Assembly: GCF_004801255.1 (NCBI RefSeq)
Contig: NZ_CP036295.1
Span: 1,314,001-1,378,000 of the forward strand
Direction of reading: 5' to 3'
DNA length: 64,000 nucleotides
Origin: Desulfovibrio desulfuricans
GTDB taxonomy: Bacteria; Desulfobacterota; Desulfovibrionia; Desulfovibrionales; Desulfovibrionaceae
Part shown: one piece after another, positions 32,848-41,013 of the stretch
How the letters are laid out: each line of letters opens with the position of its first letter
How positions within the stretch are numbered: the stretch's first letter is position 1
Position numbers and translations under genes: made by a program
The notes under the pieces: model-generated
Seen by the model: the letters and a program-made list of their open reading frames with translations, nothing else
Database searches by the model: none
What the model was told of the DNA's origin: nothing

Positions 32848-33270
32848 ATGCCGCAGGTCGCAGCACGCATTAACGACGATCAGGAACGCTGGCTCAAGGA
32901 CTACTTTCGCACAAAAAGCGCCGGGGCGGAATTTATTTTGCCTTGGGCGGTGGATACGTTTTTTCGGGCCATCACGGGTATAAAGCACATTTTTAGCGCG
33001 GCAGAACTCAAAACCATTGTGGAAGCCCACAAGGATATGAAGCTCATGCCCGATCACACGCGGCTTTCCTACCTCTTGCTGCGCGTAACGGATGCCTGCG
33101 ACGTCAACGGGGTGCATTTGCGCCACGGAGCCAGCAAATCGAGCCTTGAAACCAAGATTAAAAGTCTGGATGATACGCAGGCCACAGCCTTGATGGTCTG
33201 GGCGTCTGCTTTTTGGGTCAGCCGCAACTGCTCTGCAGAAAATATGGACGAGTACATCAAGGCCTATTGA
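32848..33270 (+). CDS. small protein of unknown function
   Basis: 140 residues from the ATG behind a GGGGG ribosome site; an in-frame TTG 42 nt upstream is an alternative. Not recognised. The N-terminal part (ARINDDQERWLKDYFRTKS) has the look of a short strand followed by a helix, as in ribbon-helix-helix proteins, but the match is too loose to call. A Trp-rich hydrophobic helix (ATALMVWASAFWVSRNC) is near the end. It stands alone, with a GC-rich hairpin downstream. Confidence 0.65.
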   Translation: MPQVAARINDDQERWLKDYFRTKSAGAEFILPWAVDTFFRAITGIKHIFSAAELKTIVEAHKDMKLMPDHTRLSYLLLRVTDACDVNGVHLRHGASKSSLETKIKSLDDTQATALMVWASAFWVSRNCSAENMDEYIKAY

Positions 33271-33309
33271 TTTTTTTCGGTCATATATCTAGGTTCACAC
33301 CGCCCATGC

Positions 33310-33341
33310 GGCCCGGAGTGTTGCGACCGCGCCGGGCCTTT
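33310..33341 (+). terminator. putative terminator after the 140-residue gene
   Basis: Stem GGCCCGG / CCGGGCC with a 15-base loop is followed by only TTT. It is a modest terminator candidate. Confidence 0.45.
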
Positions 33342-33526
33342 CGCCCCCCTGCGGCAGCTGTGAGCATCACGTTGCTTGTGTAGCGATCTGCCTGTCTGGG
33401 CTGCAGATACGCGGGGTTTCGCTGAAGCAGCATATGCGGGCTGGGCAATCTGGCCACGGCAATTTTATGGTCGCACGGGCGACCTTTTTTATTTTAGCGC
33501 GGGGCGACCGCGCAAGAGAGTTTGTC

Positions 33527-33940
33527 ATGCTGCAAATACTGCGCGCTAAACTGCACTGCATCCGTGTTACCGGCTGCGACCTCAACTATCACGGCTCGGT
33601 AACGCTTGATCCGGAGCAATGCCGCGAGGCGGGCATTTACCCGCTGGAATTTGTGTATATCTGGAACAAAAGCAACGGTCAGCGCATTTCTACCTACGTT
33701 ATCTACGGCGAGCCCGGCTCGCGCTGCTGCATCCTCAACGGCGCTGCGGCCCGTGCCTGCCAGCGCGGCGATGAGGTTATCATCAGCGCGTACGAATTTG
33801 TGGACGGCCCGCAGGACCTGTACAGCCGTAAACCCGTTGTGCTCACCTTTAACGCGGACAACAGCGTGCAGGAGCGCCTGCGCTATGTGGTGGACGGCGA
33901 GGAAGACGGCGATTTTGGCTTTCACGTAGAAAGCGAGTAG
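33527..33940 (+). CDS. panD: aspartate 1-decarboxylase
   Basis: 137 residues from the ATG with AAGAGAG upstream; longer in-frame starts are not family-like. The self-cleavage site is Gly23-Ser24 in YHGSVTLD, where the Ser becomes the pyruvoyl cofactor. Lys8, the [13 protein letters not shown] segment (Tyr, Arg) and ILNGAAAR are conserved. It makes beta-alanine from aspartate for pantothenate and CoA. No other pan genes are adjacent. A strong terminator follows. Confidence 0.95.
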   Translation: MLQILRAKLHCIRVTGCDLNYHGSVTLDPEQCREAGIYPLEFVYIWNKSNGQRISTYVIYGEPGSRCCILNGAAARACQRGDEVIISAYEFVDGPQDLYSRKPVVLTFNADNSVQERLRYVVDGEEDGDFGFHVESE

Positions 33941-34010
33941 CCTGCGTTGGCCCGTGATTCCGCTATTTTTTCGGGCTGTGCGCTCTCGGGCGCACGGCTC
34001 TGAAATGCAA

Positions 34011-34035
34011 AAGGCTCCGCAAGGAGCCTTTTTTT
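34011..34035 (+). terminator. terminator after panD, usable from both strands
   Basis: Stem AAGGCTCC / GGAGCCTT with a GCAA loop is followed by TTTTT on the plus strand. On the minus strand it ends the DnaJ-like operon with a shorter T-run. Confidence 0.88.
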
Positions 34036-34091
34036 GTGCGAAGTTTTGGGCGCTGACCGCGCCAGCCCATGGTGCGCAGCTGGCCGGGCGG

Positions 34092-35090
34092 TTATTCGTT
34101 GGTCAGTATGAGATACAGGTCGCCTTGCCAGGGGCCCACGCGCTTGCCCAGGCCTCGCAGCCGTATGGGTTTGCCCACGGCAAAATCGGGCGGCAGGGTT
34201 ATGTCTACTGTCTTGAGCTCGCCGGAGATCGCCTGACGTATCTGCAGGCGAACCCGCTTGCCGGGCGCCAGGTTGGCCGAGGGCAGGGCAAGGGTCTGCT
34301 CCTCGTCGATCTGCCTGCGCAGCCAGCCCTTGACCATGCCGGTAACGCCCTTGCTGTGATCCTTGTTCCACTTGGGCGTGCCCCAGGCCAGATTGCTCTG
34401 GTGCAGCCTGACGGTGCGTTTTTCCGCAGCGGCCGGTTTGGGTCTGGGCTGCTCCGGCGCGGGTTCTTCCTGCCGTGGCGGGGCCTTTTCCTGCTGCTGG
34501 CGGTTCAGCTCGCTGTAAATATCTTCAAAAACACGGCGGGCAAAGGGGTCGGTCAGCAGGTCGCGCAGCACATCGTGCTCGGAATAGCCGTTTTGCGCGG
34601 CCTGTTGCCCGGCTGCAGCGCCGTTTGTCCGTTGCTGCTGGTTGCCAGCAGCATCTGACGCTGGGCCTGCAGCGCCTGCAGGGCCGGATGCCCCGCCTGC
34701 AGCATCCTGTCGGGGCGTTTCCCCCTCCGGGCTGGACTTGGACTGGCTTTCTTTTTCCGCCTGGGCAGAGGCCTGCCGCTCGGATTTTTCTTCAGCGGCT
34801 TCGTCCTTTGCGGCCTGCGCCTTGCCTTCCTCTTGAGCGGCCCTGCTGGTCTCTGTGGCTGCCTGTACCGTGTCCTCGTGCTTGAGTACGGCACTGAGCG
34901 CCACGTAGGCCTCGTTGAGCAGCTGAAATTCGCGGCTGGCCTCGGGGTTGTCGGGGTTGAGGTCCGGGTGCAGTTCAAACGCGCGCCGCCGGTAGGCACG
35001 CTTGAGGTCGGCCGTGTCGGCGTCTTTTTTCAGCTTGAGAATGTCGTAGCATTCTTTAAGCGAGATTTGGCGGGAATGGCGACGTCGCAT
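34092..35090 (-). CDS. DnaJ-domain protein (type III-like co-chaperone)
   Basis: 332 residues. The J domain (about 10-75) has the HPD motif at residues 41-43 (ELHPDLNPD), so it should stimulate DnaK. A low-complexity Ala/Glu/Gln-rich linker (about 80-180) follows, then a C-terminal part (about 230-332) resembling the DnaJ/CbpA substrate-binding beta-domain (VDITLPPDFAVGKPIRLRGLG). There is no Gly/Phe region or zinc finger. It is last in a three-gene minus-strand operon, starting 2 nt after the YkgJ-type gene. Confidence 0.9.
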   Translation of the reverse strand: MRRRHSRQISLKECYDILKLKKDADTADLKRAYRRRAFELHPDLNPDNPEASREFQLLNEAYVALSAVLKHEDTVQAATETSRAAQEEGKAQAAKDEAAEEKSERQASAQAEKESQSKSSPEGETPRQDAAGGASGPAGAAGPASDAAGNQQQRTNGAAAGQQAAQNGYSEHDVLRDLLTDPFARRVFEDIYSELNRQQQEKAPPRQEEPAPEQPRPKPAAAEKRTVRLHQSNLAWGTPKWNKDHSKGVTGMVKGWLRRQIDEEQTLALPSANLAPGKRVRLQIRQAISGELKTVDITLPPDFAVGKPIRLRGLGKRVGPWQGDLYLILTNE

Positions 35091-35092
35091 GG

Positions 35093-35545
35093 CTATTTGA
35101 GGATAAGAGCGTTGGCTTCGCAGGAAGCATCGGAAGCAAGCAGGCCGTTTTTACGCAGGTATTCGCGCCCCTCATGCGCAAATTGCGCATGTGTGGCGTC
35201 ATGTTCGATACCGGGGCAAAATTCTTTGGCCATGGCAAGGCTCGCCGGGTCTTCGATATTGCCGCGAAAAAAAGGCCAGGCCCGGCAGATGGCCGGTTTG
35301 CCCTCGTGCACGCCGCAGCCGCTGCCCTGATGAAAAAATATGCAGTAGCCGTCGTCGCCGCAGCGGATTTTGAGCTTGCCGCCAATGCGTTCGCAGTAGC
35401 CTTCAGCCACCTGTTGCGGGGGCTGTTGCATGTGCGCGGCCAGTCGGGTCAGGTCGGCTGGGCTGACAACAATGCCTCCCCTGCCTTCGCAGCAGTGGCC
35501 GCACATGCGGCAGTTGAAAACGGAGTCTCCATGAACGGCGGGCAT
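35093..35545 (-). CDS. YkgJ-family cysteine-cluster protein
   Basis: 150 residues. The Cys pattern CRMCGHCC near the N-terminus and CIFFHQGSGCGVHEGKPAICRAWPF later define the CxxCxxCC (YkgJ) family, which probably binds zinc or an iron-sulfur cluster. The function is not established. It is translationally close to both neighbours, 3 nt after the CoA-binding gene and 2 nt before the J-domain gene. Confidence 0.9.
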   Translation of the reverse strand: MPAVHGDSVFNCRMCGHCCEGRGGIVVSPADLTRLAAHMQQPPQQVAEGYCERIGGKLKIRCGDDGYCIFFHQGSGCGVHEGKPAICRAWPFFRGNIEDPASLAMAKEFCPGIEHDATHAQFAHEGREYLRKNGLLASDASCEANALILK

Positions 35546-35548
35546 GGG

Positions 35549-35989
35549 CTATAATCCTTGGCCTTGAGTCGTGAATGAGGGGCGCAGCAACCGCGCGTGT
35601 TCCACCATGATGCAGGAATCTTCCACCAGGGCTATGCCCGTTTTGGCCAGTGCCTGGCGCGCTTCGGTTGAGCGTATGCCAAGCTGCATCCAGAAGAGCC
35701 GGGGTTTCCAGCCCAGTTGCAGCACTTCCCGCGCATGGCCGGGGCAGTATTCTGGCGCGCGAAACAGGTTGACGATGTCTACCGGCTCGGGCAGCTCGGC
35801 AAGGCAGGTCGCCGCCGGCAGCCCCCACACGGTCTTGCGCACGGGATGAACCGGGAACACGCGGTATCCCTGATCCATCAGGTAACGGCCCACTCTGTCC
35901 ACGGCCTGACCGGGTTTGTCCTTGGCGCCGATAATGGCGATGCTGCGCGATTCGCCAAGCAGGGCGCGCAGCAGGCTGTCGTCAAGCAT
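35549..35989 (-). CDS. CoA-binding (YccU-type) Rossmann protein
   Basis: 146 residues covering one CoA_binding fold: SIAIIGAKDKPGQAVDRVGRY at the nucleotide loop, GYRVFPVHPV, VDIVNLFRAPE, and FWMQLGIRSTEARQALAKTG. Single-domain relatives bind CoA in structures, but their physiological role is unknown. It is the first gene of the operon with the YkgJ and J-domain genes. Confidence 0.92.
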   Translation of the reverse strand: MLDDSLLRALLGESRSIAIIGAKDKPGQAVDRVGRYLMDQGYRVFPVHPVRKTVWGLPAATCLAELPEPVDIVNLFRAPEYCPGHAREVLQLGWKPRLFWMQLGIRSTEARQALAKTGIALVEDSCIMVEHARLLRPSFTTQGQGL

Positions 35990-36163
35990 AGTACATCCAT
36001 GCCGCCTTGAGGCGGTTTGTCAGCGGGCAGCCCAGCGGGTTGCTCCCGTAGGTGTATCTGTAAACATTTCTAATAGACGGCAATGACAAAATGCGCAAGC
36101 TCCAAGCCTCGCGGCGAGCAATCTTTTCGGTGCTCCGCAATCCCCCGTAGGCAGGGCGGGAGG

Positions 36164-38182
36164 CTATGCCGCCCTGGGCGGCGGGCTGGTGTCCTTGCCC
36201 GATTCGCGCAGCGGGCCGGAAAAAAGCGGCGCAATTGCAAGCAGTTTGTCTGTCTTGCCAAACAGATAAACAACGTCGTCAGCTTCAAACAGATCATTGG
36301 GTTCAGGCGAGGCCTGGGTCGCTCCTTTGCGCAAAATGGCAATGACCGTCACGCCATATTTGCGGCGCATCTGGCTTTGGGCAAGGCTGATGCCGCACAG
36401 GGGCGAGGATGCCGCAAGCCGCATGCTCTGCACGCCCATGTCGGGCAGGCGGCTGACCATGGCGTCGAGCTGGTTTACCGAGGCGCTCATGCGGCGGATC
36501 ATGCGGTAATTCTCTTGCCGGATGCGGGCGGCGAAAGAATCGATGTCCTGTCGGGGCACCAGATACCGCGTGAGCACGCGGCTGAAGACCTCGATGGATG
36601 TTTCAAATTCTTCGGCGATAACTTCGTCCGCGCCCAGGCCGCGCAGGGGGGCAACCTCGCTCACAAAGCGCGTGCGGGCAATGATGTGCAGGTGGGGGTT
36701 AAAGCGGCGGGCCTCGATAACAATGGCGCGTACGGCTGAAGGGTCGGAAATGACGATGGCAAGAACGCGGGCCTTGGTGACGCCCAGATGTTCAAGCACG
36801 ATGGGCTGCGAGGCGTCGCCGTGCGAGATGGGCTCCTTGTGCCGGTACCGGGTCACGGTCTCGGGGTTCATTTCGAGGATGGTGTAGCAAAGGCCCGACT
36901 CGCGGGCCACATGGGCCAGGTGTTTGCCGCTGATGCCAAAGCCAACAATGATCAGGTGGTCATCCATGGCGCAGGCGCCTTCCTGGTTTTCTGCCGCGGC
37001 AAGTTTATGCTCGTTGCGCTTGCCAGCGATCATGTCGGCAACGCGGGGGGCAACGGCCATAAGGCCAGGGGTGAGCATCATGGTGAGCACGCTCACGTCA
37101 AGGAAGGTCTGGTAGGCGTTCATGTCAAAAAGCTTGGCGCTCAGGCCCGACGCCGCCAGAACAAAGGCAAATTCGCCCACCTGCGCGAGAGAGAGCGAGG
37201 TGATGATGGCCGCCCGCAGGGGGTAGCCCTGCACCAGTACCGAGGGCAGGGTCAGCAGGGATTTTACGACGATGAACAGCGCCGTCAGTACAATGATGGC
37301 CACAAAATGCTGTAAAAAAAACTCGAGGTTCAGCATCATGCCCACAGATATGAAAAACAGGCTCATGAAAACGTCGCGGTAGGGCAAAATACCCGAAATG
37401 ACGCTCATGCTGTACTGCGAGCGGGCAAGCATCAAGCCTGCCAAAAAGGCCCCAAGCGAGAGCGAGAGCCCCAAGTGGTTGGTGAGCATGGCCATGCCAA
37501 GGCACAGGCCAAGGGTCGAGAGCAGCAAAATTTCTCTGGTGCGGGTGCGCACCACGGCTTCCATGAGCCTGTCGAGGCCAAAGCGGGCGAACAGCAGCAC
37601 GCCGCCCAGCACCACCACTACCCGCAGGGTGGAAAAAACCGCTCCCTGCAGCGAAAGCTCAAGCGTACCCGCCAGCAGGGGCACGCACAACAGCATGGGC
37701 GCAACCATGATGTCCTGAAAAACAAGGATGGCAAGCGAAAGACGGCCTGTGGGCGTGCTGGTGGCCCCGCGCTCCTGCAATATGCGCAGCACGATGGCCG
37801 AGGACGAAAGCGCCACAAGACATCCCCAGAAAAGGCCTTTTTGGTACGTGGCGTCGCGCAGCAGCATGGCAATGCCCGCCACGGCAAGAACCGTCAGGCC
37901 GATCTGCAGGCTGCCGCCAAGAAACACCGGCCTCTTCAGCCGGTTAAGGGCCTCGCCCGACAGTTCCATGCCGATGGTGAACAGCAGCATGGCAACGCCG
38001 AGTTCAGCAATGTGGTCAATGGCCTGCATGTCCTTGACGATACCGAGCAGGGACGGGCCGCACAAAACGCCTGTAAGCAAAAAGCCCACAGTTGCAGGCA
38101 GTTTGATTTTGTTGCAGACGATGGTGACAAAGATCGAGAGAAGAAAAATAATGACTATTTCATAGAGTAAAGGAACTTCCAT
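36164..38182 (-). CDS. Kef-type monovalent cation:proton antiporter with RCK domain
   Basis: 672 residues. Residues about 1-390 form the CPA2 antiporter membrane domain with roughly 12 helices. A cytoplasmic RCK_N domain follows (about 408-525; LIIVGFGISGKHLA NAD-type loop), then a linker and an RCK_C (TrkA_C) domain (about 580-660). This is the KefB/KefC or YbaL layout, probably K+/H+ exchange gated by nucleotide. No KefF/KefG-type ancillary gene is adjacent. A good AGGAGG site precedes the ATG and a sigma-70 promoter lies about 70 nt upstream. Confidence 0.93.
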   Translation of the reverse strand: MEVPLLYEIVIIFLLSIFVTIVCNKIKLPATVGFLLTGVLCGPSLLGIVKDMQAIDHIAELGVAMLLFTIGMELSGEALNRLKRPVFLGGSLQIGLTVLAVAGIAMLLRDATYQKGLFWGCLVALSSSAIVLRILQERGATSTPTGRLSLAILVFQDIMVAPMLLCVPLLAGTLELSLQGAVFSTLRVVVVLGGVLLFARFGLDRLMEAVVRTRTREILLLSTLGLCLGMAMLTNHLGLSLSLGAFLAGLMLARSQYSMSVISGILPYRDVFMSLFFISVGMMLNLEFFLQHFVAIIVLTALFIVVKSLLTLPSVLVQGYPLRAAIITSLSLAQVGEFAFVLAASGLSAKLFDMNAYQTFLDVSVLTMMLTPGLMAVAPRVADMIAGKRNEHKLAAAENQEGACAMDDHLIIVGFGISGKHLAHVARESGLCYTILEMNPETVTRYRHKEPISHGDASQPIVLEHLGVTKARVLAIVISDPSAVRAIVIEARRFNPHLHIIARTRFVSEVAPLRGLGADEVIAEEFETSIEVFSRVLTRYLVPRQDIDSFAARIRQENYRMIRRMSASVNQLDAMVSRLPDMGVQSMRLAASSPLCGISLAQSQMRRKYGVTVIAILRKGATQASPEPNDLFEADDVVYLFGKTDKLLAIAPLFSGPLRESGKDTSPPPRAA

Positions 38183-38252
38183 GCCGCCTCCTGCGGCAAT
38201 CTAACACTGCGGGCCTGCACAGCGCAAGGCGCATAGTACTGGCTGCGCCCGT

Positions 38253-38281
38253 TGTATACTTATAGGTATAACTTATTGTAA
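38253..38281 (-). promoter_or_regulatory. sigma-70 type promoter of the Kef-type antiporter
   Basis: On the minus strand TTACAA, 17 bp, TATACA, about 70 nt before the start codon. It is a sequence match only. Confidence 0.5.
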
Positions 38282-38307
38282 TAAAAGTAGTATTGCACAA
38301 ATTGAGC

Positions 38308-38352
38308 GTGCTGGAGCAGATACGCGCCGTAAACGGCGGTCTGCTCCAGCAC
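38308..38352 (-). terminator. long stem-loop at the end of the nif transcription unit
   Basis: A perfect 13-bp outer stem (GTGCTGGAGCAGA and complement) encloses a second 5-bp stem (CGCCG / CGGCG). It lies 80-130 nt after the last gene of the nif run and just upstream of the antiporter promoter. There is no T-tract, so it may be a factor-dependent terminator or an RNA-stabilising structure. Confidence 0.5.
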
Positions 38353-38434
38353 GGATTTTGACAGAATCGCGCTGCAAAATATTTGCAGGGAGGGCTTGCG
38401 CCGACAGCAATCGGGCATTCTGACGCGGGAGGCT

Positions 38435-39376
38435 CTAATGCCCTGGCCGCATGTCGGGCAGAGCCACAAAGGGCGCAACAGATATGTCCTGCGCCATGGC
38501 CAGCATGACCTGCTGGCCGTCGTCCATCTGCACCAGCCCGTCAGGCAAGAACGTCAGCCGCAGGGGAACCACCACGGTGCGCAGCATGGTGAGCTGGTCC
38601 TTTTCCATACGCGGCGAAATACTGTGCTGTTTGCCGTCTGCAAGCCAGCGCAGCGAGCATGCGGCGGTGACAAGGCTCGAAACCGCGCCGTTTTCAAAAA
38701 AACACAGGGAATTGACGTCGCCGCAAATGGCCGAAGCCGTGGAGTCGTAGGCCGTCAGATCGCCCAGGGGCGTGGGCACGTGCACAGGCCGCGAGGGTTC
38801 GCAGCTGCGCAACGCGCCGTTGTCGTAAAAGGCGCAGCCGTACCGCACGGGCATGGGGCCGAGCGGGGCGAGAAGGCGGATGTTTTCTCCCGGCCAGAAG
38901 GTGACGCTTTCAAGCAGGCCAGATGGGTAGTAGCGCAGGCCCTGCACCCTGGCGCGGATATCCTGCCCGTACAGGTCAAGGCTGAGCTCTGTGGTCAGTT
39001 TGCGCTCGTCCTCCTCTGTCCAGTAGCCGCTCAGTTTGCCCTTGCGCAGCAGTATGCGCTTGAGCGCGCCGTTTCCGTGCCATGCCAGCCATTCGGCGGG
39101 CATGTCGCCCAAAGGCGTGCTTACGGTGGTTTGGCTTTGCAGCTCAAGGTTGCGCCACATGCCGTTGGGGTAAAGGCTGAAGCTCTTGCCGCTGCTGCGG
39201 CGCACGTCTTCCGGATCGTAGAGCGGCACAAGCCAGCCCTGCGGCGTGGGCACGGTATCCTTTGCCAGCAGGCGGCAGTCCTGCGGAGCGCCGTCCGCCC
39301 AGCGCGAGAGCACGTGTACGTCTGAAATTGGGCCGTAGGGGGTAAATACTGTTTCGAGTTGCAGCGTCATGCTCAT
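38435..39376 (-). CDS. repeat protein of unknown function coupled to the AnfO-like gene
   Basis: 313 residues; no named family assigned. At least six spaced motifs of the type aromatic-x-x-[NDS]-G are visible (LYPNGMW, WHGNGAL, YYPSGLL, FYDNGAL, FFENGAV, FLPDGLV), several followed by TPLGD-like turns. This is reminiscent of MORN/YwqK-type beta-hairpin repeats. No signal peptide or membrane helix is present. It starts in a 4-bp ATGA overlap with the AnfO-like gene, so the two are probably made together. Its position at the end of the nif operon suggests a nitrogenase-related role, which is inference. Confidence 0.8.
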   Translation of the reverse strand: MSMTLQLETVFTPYGPISDVHVLSRWADGAPQDCRLLAKDTVPTPQGWLVPLYDPEDVRRSSGKSFSLYPNGMWRNLELQSQTTVSTPLGDMPAEWLAWHGNGALKRILLRKGKLSGYWTEEDERKLTTELSLDLYGQDIRARVQGLRYYPSGLLESVTFWPGENIRLLAPLGPMPVRYGCAFYDNGALRSCEPSRPVHVPTPLGDLTAYDSTASAICGDVNSLCFFENGAVSSLVTAACSLRWLADGKQHSISPRMEKDQLTMLRTVVVPLRLTFLPDGLVQMDDGQQVMLAMAQDISVAPFVALPDMRPGH

Positions 39377-40038
39377 GATCTGTGCTCCTGAAGCCCGCTG
39401 GACGGGGTCTCGCCGCAGAGGGCGTGCGAAATGCTGGCGTGAACGGTTCCGTCTTCCTGTCGGGCAATGGAGCAGGTCAGGCGGTGCTGGCGCAGGTGTT
39501 CCTCAAGCCACGGCGGCATGTGCCCGCAGATGATTTTAAGTTCCACAAAGGGCGTGGAGGCCAAAAAGGGGCGCAGAGCTTTTTTTGACGTGATGTCGGG
39601 GTGCGCGGCCTGAACTTCCATGAGATTGATGCTGTACACGCCGGGCGCATCTGTGGGCGTGGGCGCGGTGGGAACCTCCGCCTCGCCCTGGGCGGAAGCG
39701 AGTATTTCGCTTGCAAGGGCGTCGAGAATATCGGGCGTAAAGGCATCAAGCTCGCACAGGCAAAAGCCCATGCGGCTGAGTTCGTTATATGCCACGCCTG
39801 AGATGCTGGCCCCGGCAATGGCGGAATCTGCAGGCAGCAGGCTGGCCAGTTGCCGCAGTTTGTCGCGCATCTTGGCAAGCGTGTCGCACCCTTCAAGCGA
39901 AAAAGGCACGGATTCGGCGGCATGCCAGCCCTTGCCGACGCTCCAGTCGCGCAGCCAGACAGAAAGGCGCGTGCAGTTTTCCATGTTGGTGATTGAATTA
40001 TCAGTATTTTCCAGCACTGCAATGCAGTCGCATTTCAT
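39373..40038 (-). CDS. AnfO-family nitrogenase accessory protein
   Basis: 221 residues. The N-terminal half carries SISGVAYNELSRMGFCLCELDAF, and the C-terminal half carries YSINLMEVQAAHPDITSKKAL, RPFLASTPFVELKIICGHMPPW. From memory of the family these are the conserved blocks of AnfO, first known from the iron-only nitrogenase anfHDGK-OR cluster, biochemical role unknown. Here it follows nifV in what looks like a molybdenum nif operon. The ribosome site is GGAG. The 111-nt gap before it holds an AT-rich palindrome at 40093-40107 that could allow separate expression. Confidence 0.75.
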   Translation of the reverse strand: MKCDCIAVLENTDNSITNMENCTRLSVWLRDWSVGKGWHAAESVPFSLEGCDTLAKMRDKLRQLASLLPADSAIAGASISGVAYNELSRMGFCLCELDAFTPDILDALASEILASAQGEAEVPTAPTPTDAPGVYSINLMEVQAAHPDITSKKALRPFLASTPFVELKIICGHMPPWLEEHLRQHRLTCSIARQEDGTVHASISHALCGETPSSGLQEHRS

Positions 40039-40092
40039 GGCTATCTCCGTATGCTGGGGGCGTCCAGAGTGTTAGCGGCAACCAGTAATATA

Positions 40093-40107
40093 GTTATTTA
40101 AAATAAC
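40093..40107. promoter_or_regulatory. AT-rich palindrome upstream of the AnfO-like gene
   Basis: GTTATTT, one base, AAATAAC, in an AT-rich 111-nt gap between nifV-alpha and the AnfO-like gene. It could be an operator or a small hairpin; no regulator is known to match it. Confidence 0.3.
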
Positions 40108-40149
40108 GTCTATTTATATGCCGTAATATAATAAAGGTATTTTGCGCCA

Positions 40150-41013
40150 CTATAAGCCAAAGGGGCGGGTGCCATACCCGTACCCCAGATGCTTGCCCCA
40201 GCCGTTCATGGATTTTTGCGGCAGCAGCGTGGCCGCAAGGCGCTCCAGTTCCAGGGCCTTGCGGGCGTCTACCGCGCAGGACGTATTGCCCAGCCGCCCC
40301 GCAGCCGCCGTAAAGGTGGCCAGACCGCAGTTGCCCGCCCGCTCGCCAATGCCCCACAATGTGGTGTTGACGTAGCGCGCCCCGGCATTGACGGCCATGA
40401 GGGAGTTGGCAACGGCCATGCCAAAGTCGTTGTGCGCGTGAATTTCCACATCCACGCCAGTTTCGCGCAGCATGCGCACGGCCCGCCAGACCTTGTCGGG
40501 CGTGTAGCAGCCCACGGTATCGCTGAGGCGCACGCGCACAACCCCGCATTGCCGCGCGGCCCGCGCCGCTTCGCGCAGCTGGTCTGGCGAGGCGTGCGAG
40601 GCGTCTTCAAAGCCCACGGTCACTTCCGCCCCACGGCTTGCGGCCAGAGCGACGCATTTGGCCAGCGAGGCCAGCACTTCGGCGCGGGTGGTTTTGAGTT
40701 TGTCCTTGATCTGTCGGTCAGAGACGGGACAGCACAGGTGGATGATGTGGGGCGAGCAGTCAAAGGAGTGGCGCACGTCGCTCTCGCGCAGGCGGTTCCA
40801 GGTAGAGATGCGGGCCGTGGCGCAGGCCTCGCGGATGGAACGGATGGTAGCTTTTTCGTTTTCGCCCATGGCGGGAACGCCCGCCTCAATCTGGTCCACG
40901 CCCGCCTCGTCCAGCATGGACGCCAGGCGTATCTTGAGGGCGGGGGCAAAGGCGAAGCCCGGAGCCTGCTCGCCGTCGCGCAGGGTAGTGTCGACAATAA
41001 TGATCTCAGGCAT
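40150..41013 (-). CDS. nifV: homocitrate synthase, N-terminal catalytic part (NifV-alpha)
   Basis: 287 residues from the ATG behind GGAGGT; an upstream in-frame start is less likely. It contains the catalytic TIM barrel only: DTTLRDGEQAPG at the N-terminus, metal ligands His192 and His194 in IHAHNDFGMA, and GIGERAGN. It ends just after the barrel, with no C-terminal regulatory region. The missing C-terminal half is encoded by the preceding gene, which it overlaps by 8 bp. The split matches the nifV-omega/nifV-alpha arrangement published for Clostridium pasteurianum. Product: homocitrate for the FeMo-cofactor. Confidence 0.9.
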   Translation of the reverse strand: MPEIIIVDTTLRDGEQAPGFAFAPALKIRLASMLDEAGVDQIEAGVPAMGENEKATIRSIREACATARISTWNRLRESDVRHSFDCSPHIIHLCCPVSDRQIKDKLKTTRAEVLASLAKCVALAASRGAEVTVGFEDASHASPDQLREAARAARQCGVVRVRLSDTVGCYTPDKVWRAVRMLRETGVDVEIHAHNDFGMAVANSLMAVNAGARYVNTTLWGIGERAGNCGLATFTAAAGRLGNTSCAVDARKALELERLAATLLPQKSMNGWGKHLGYGYGTRPFGL

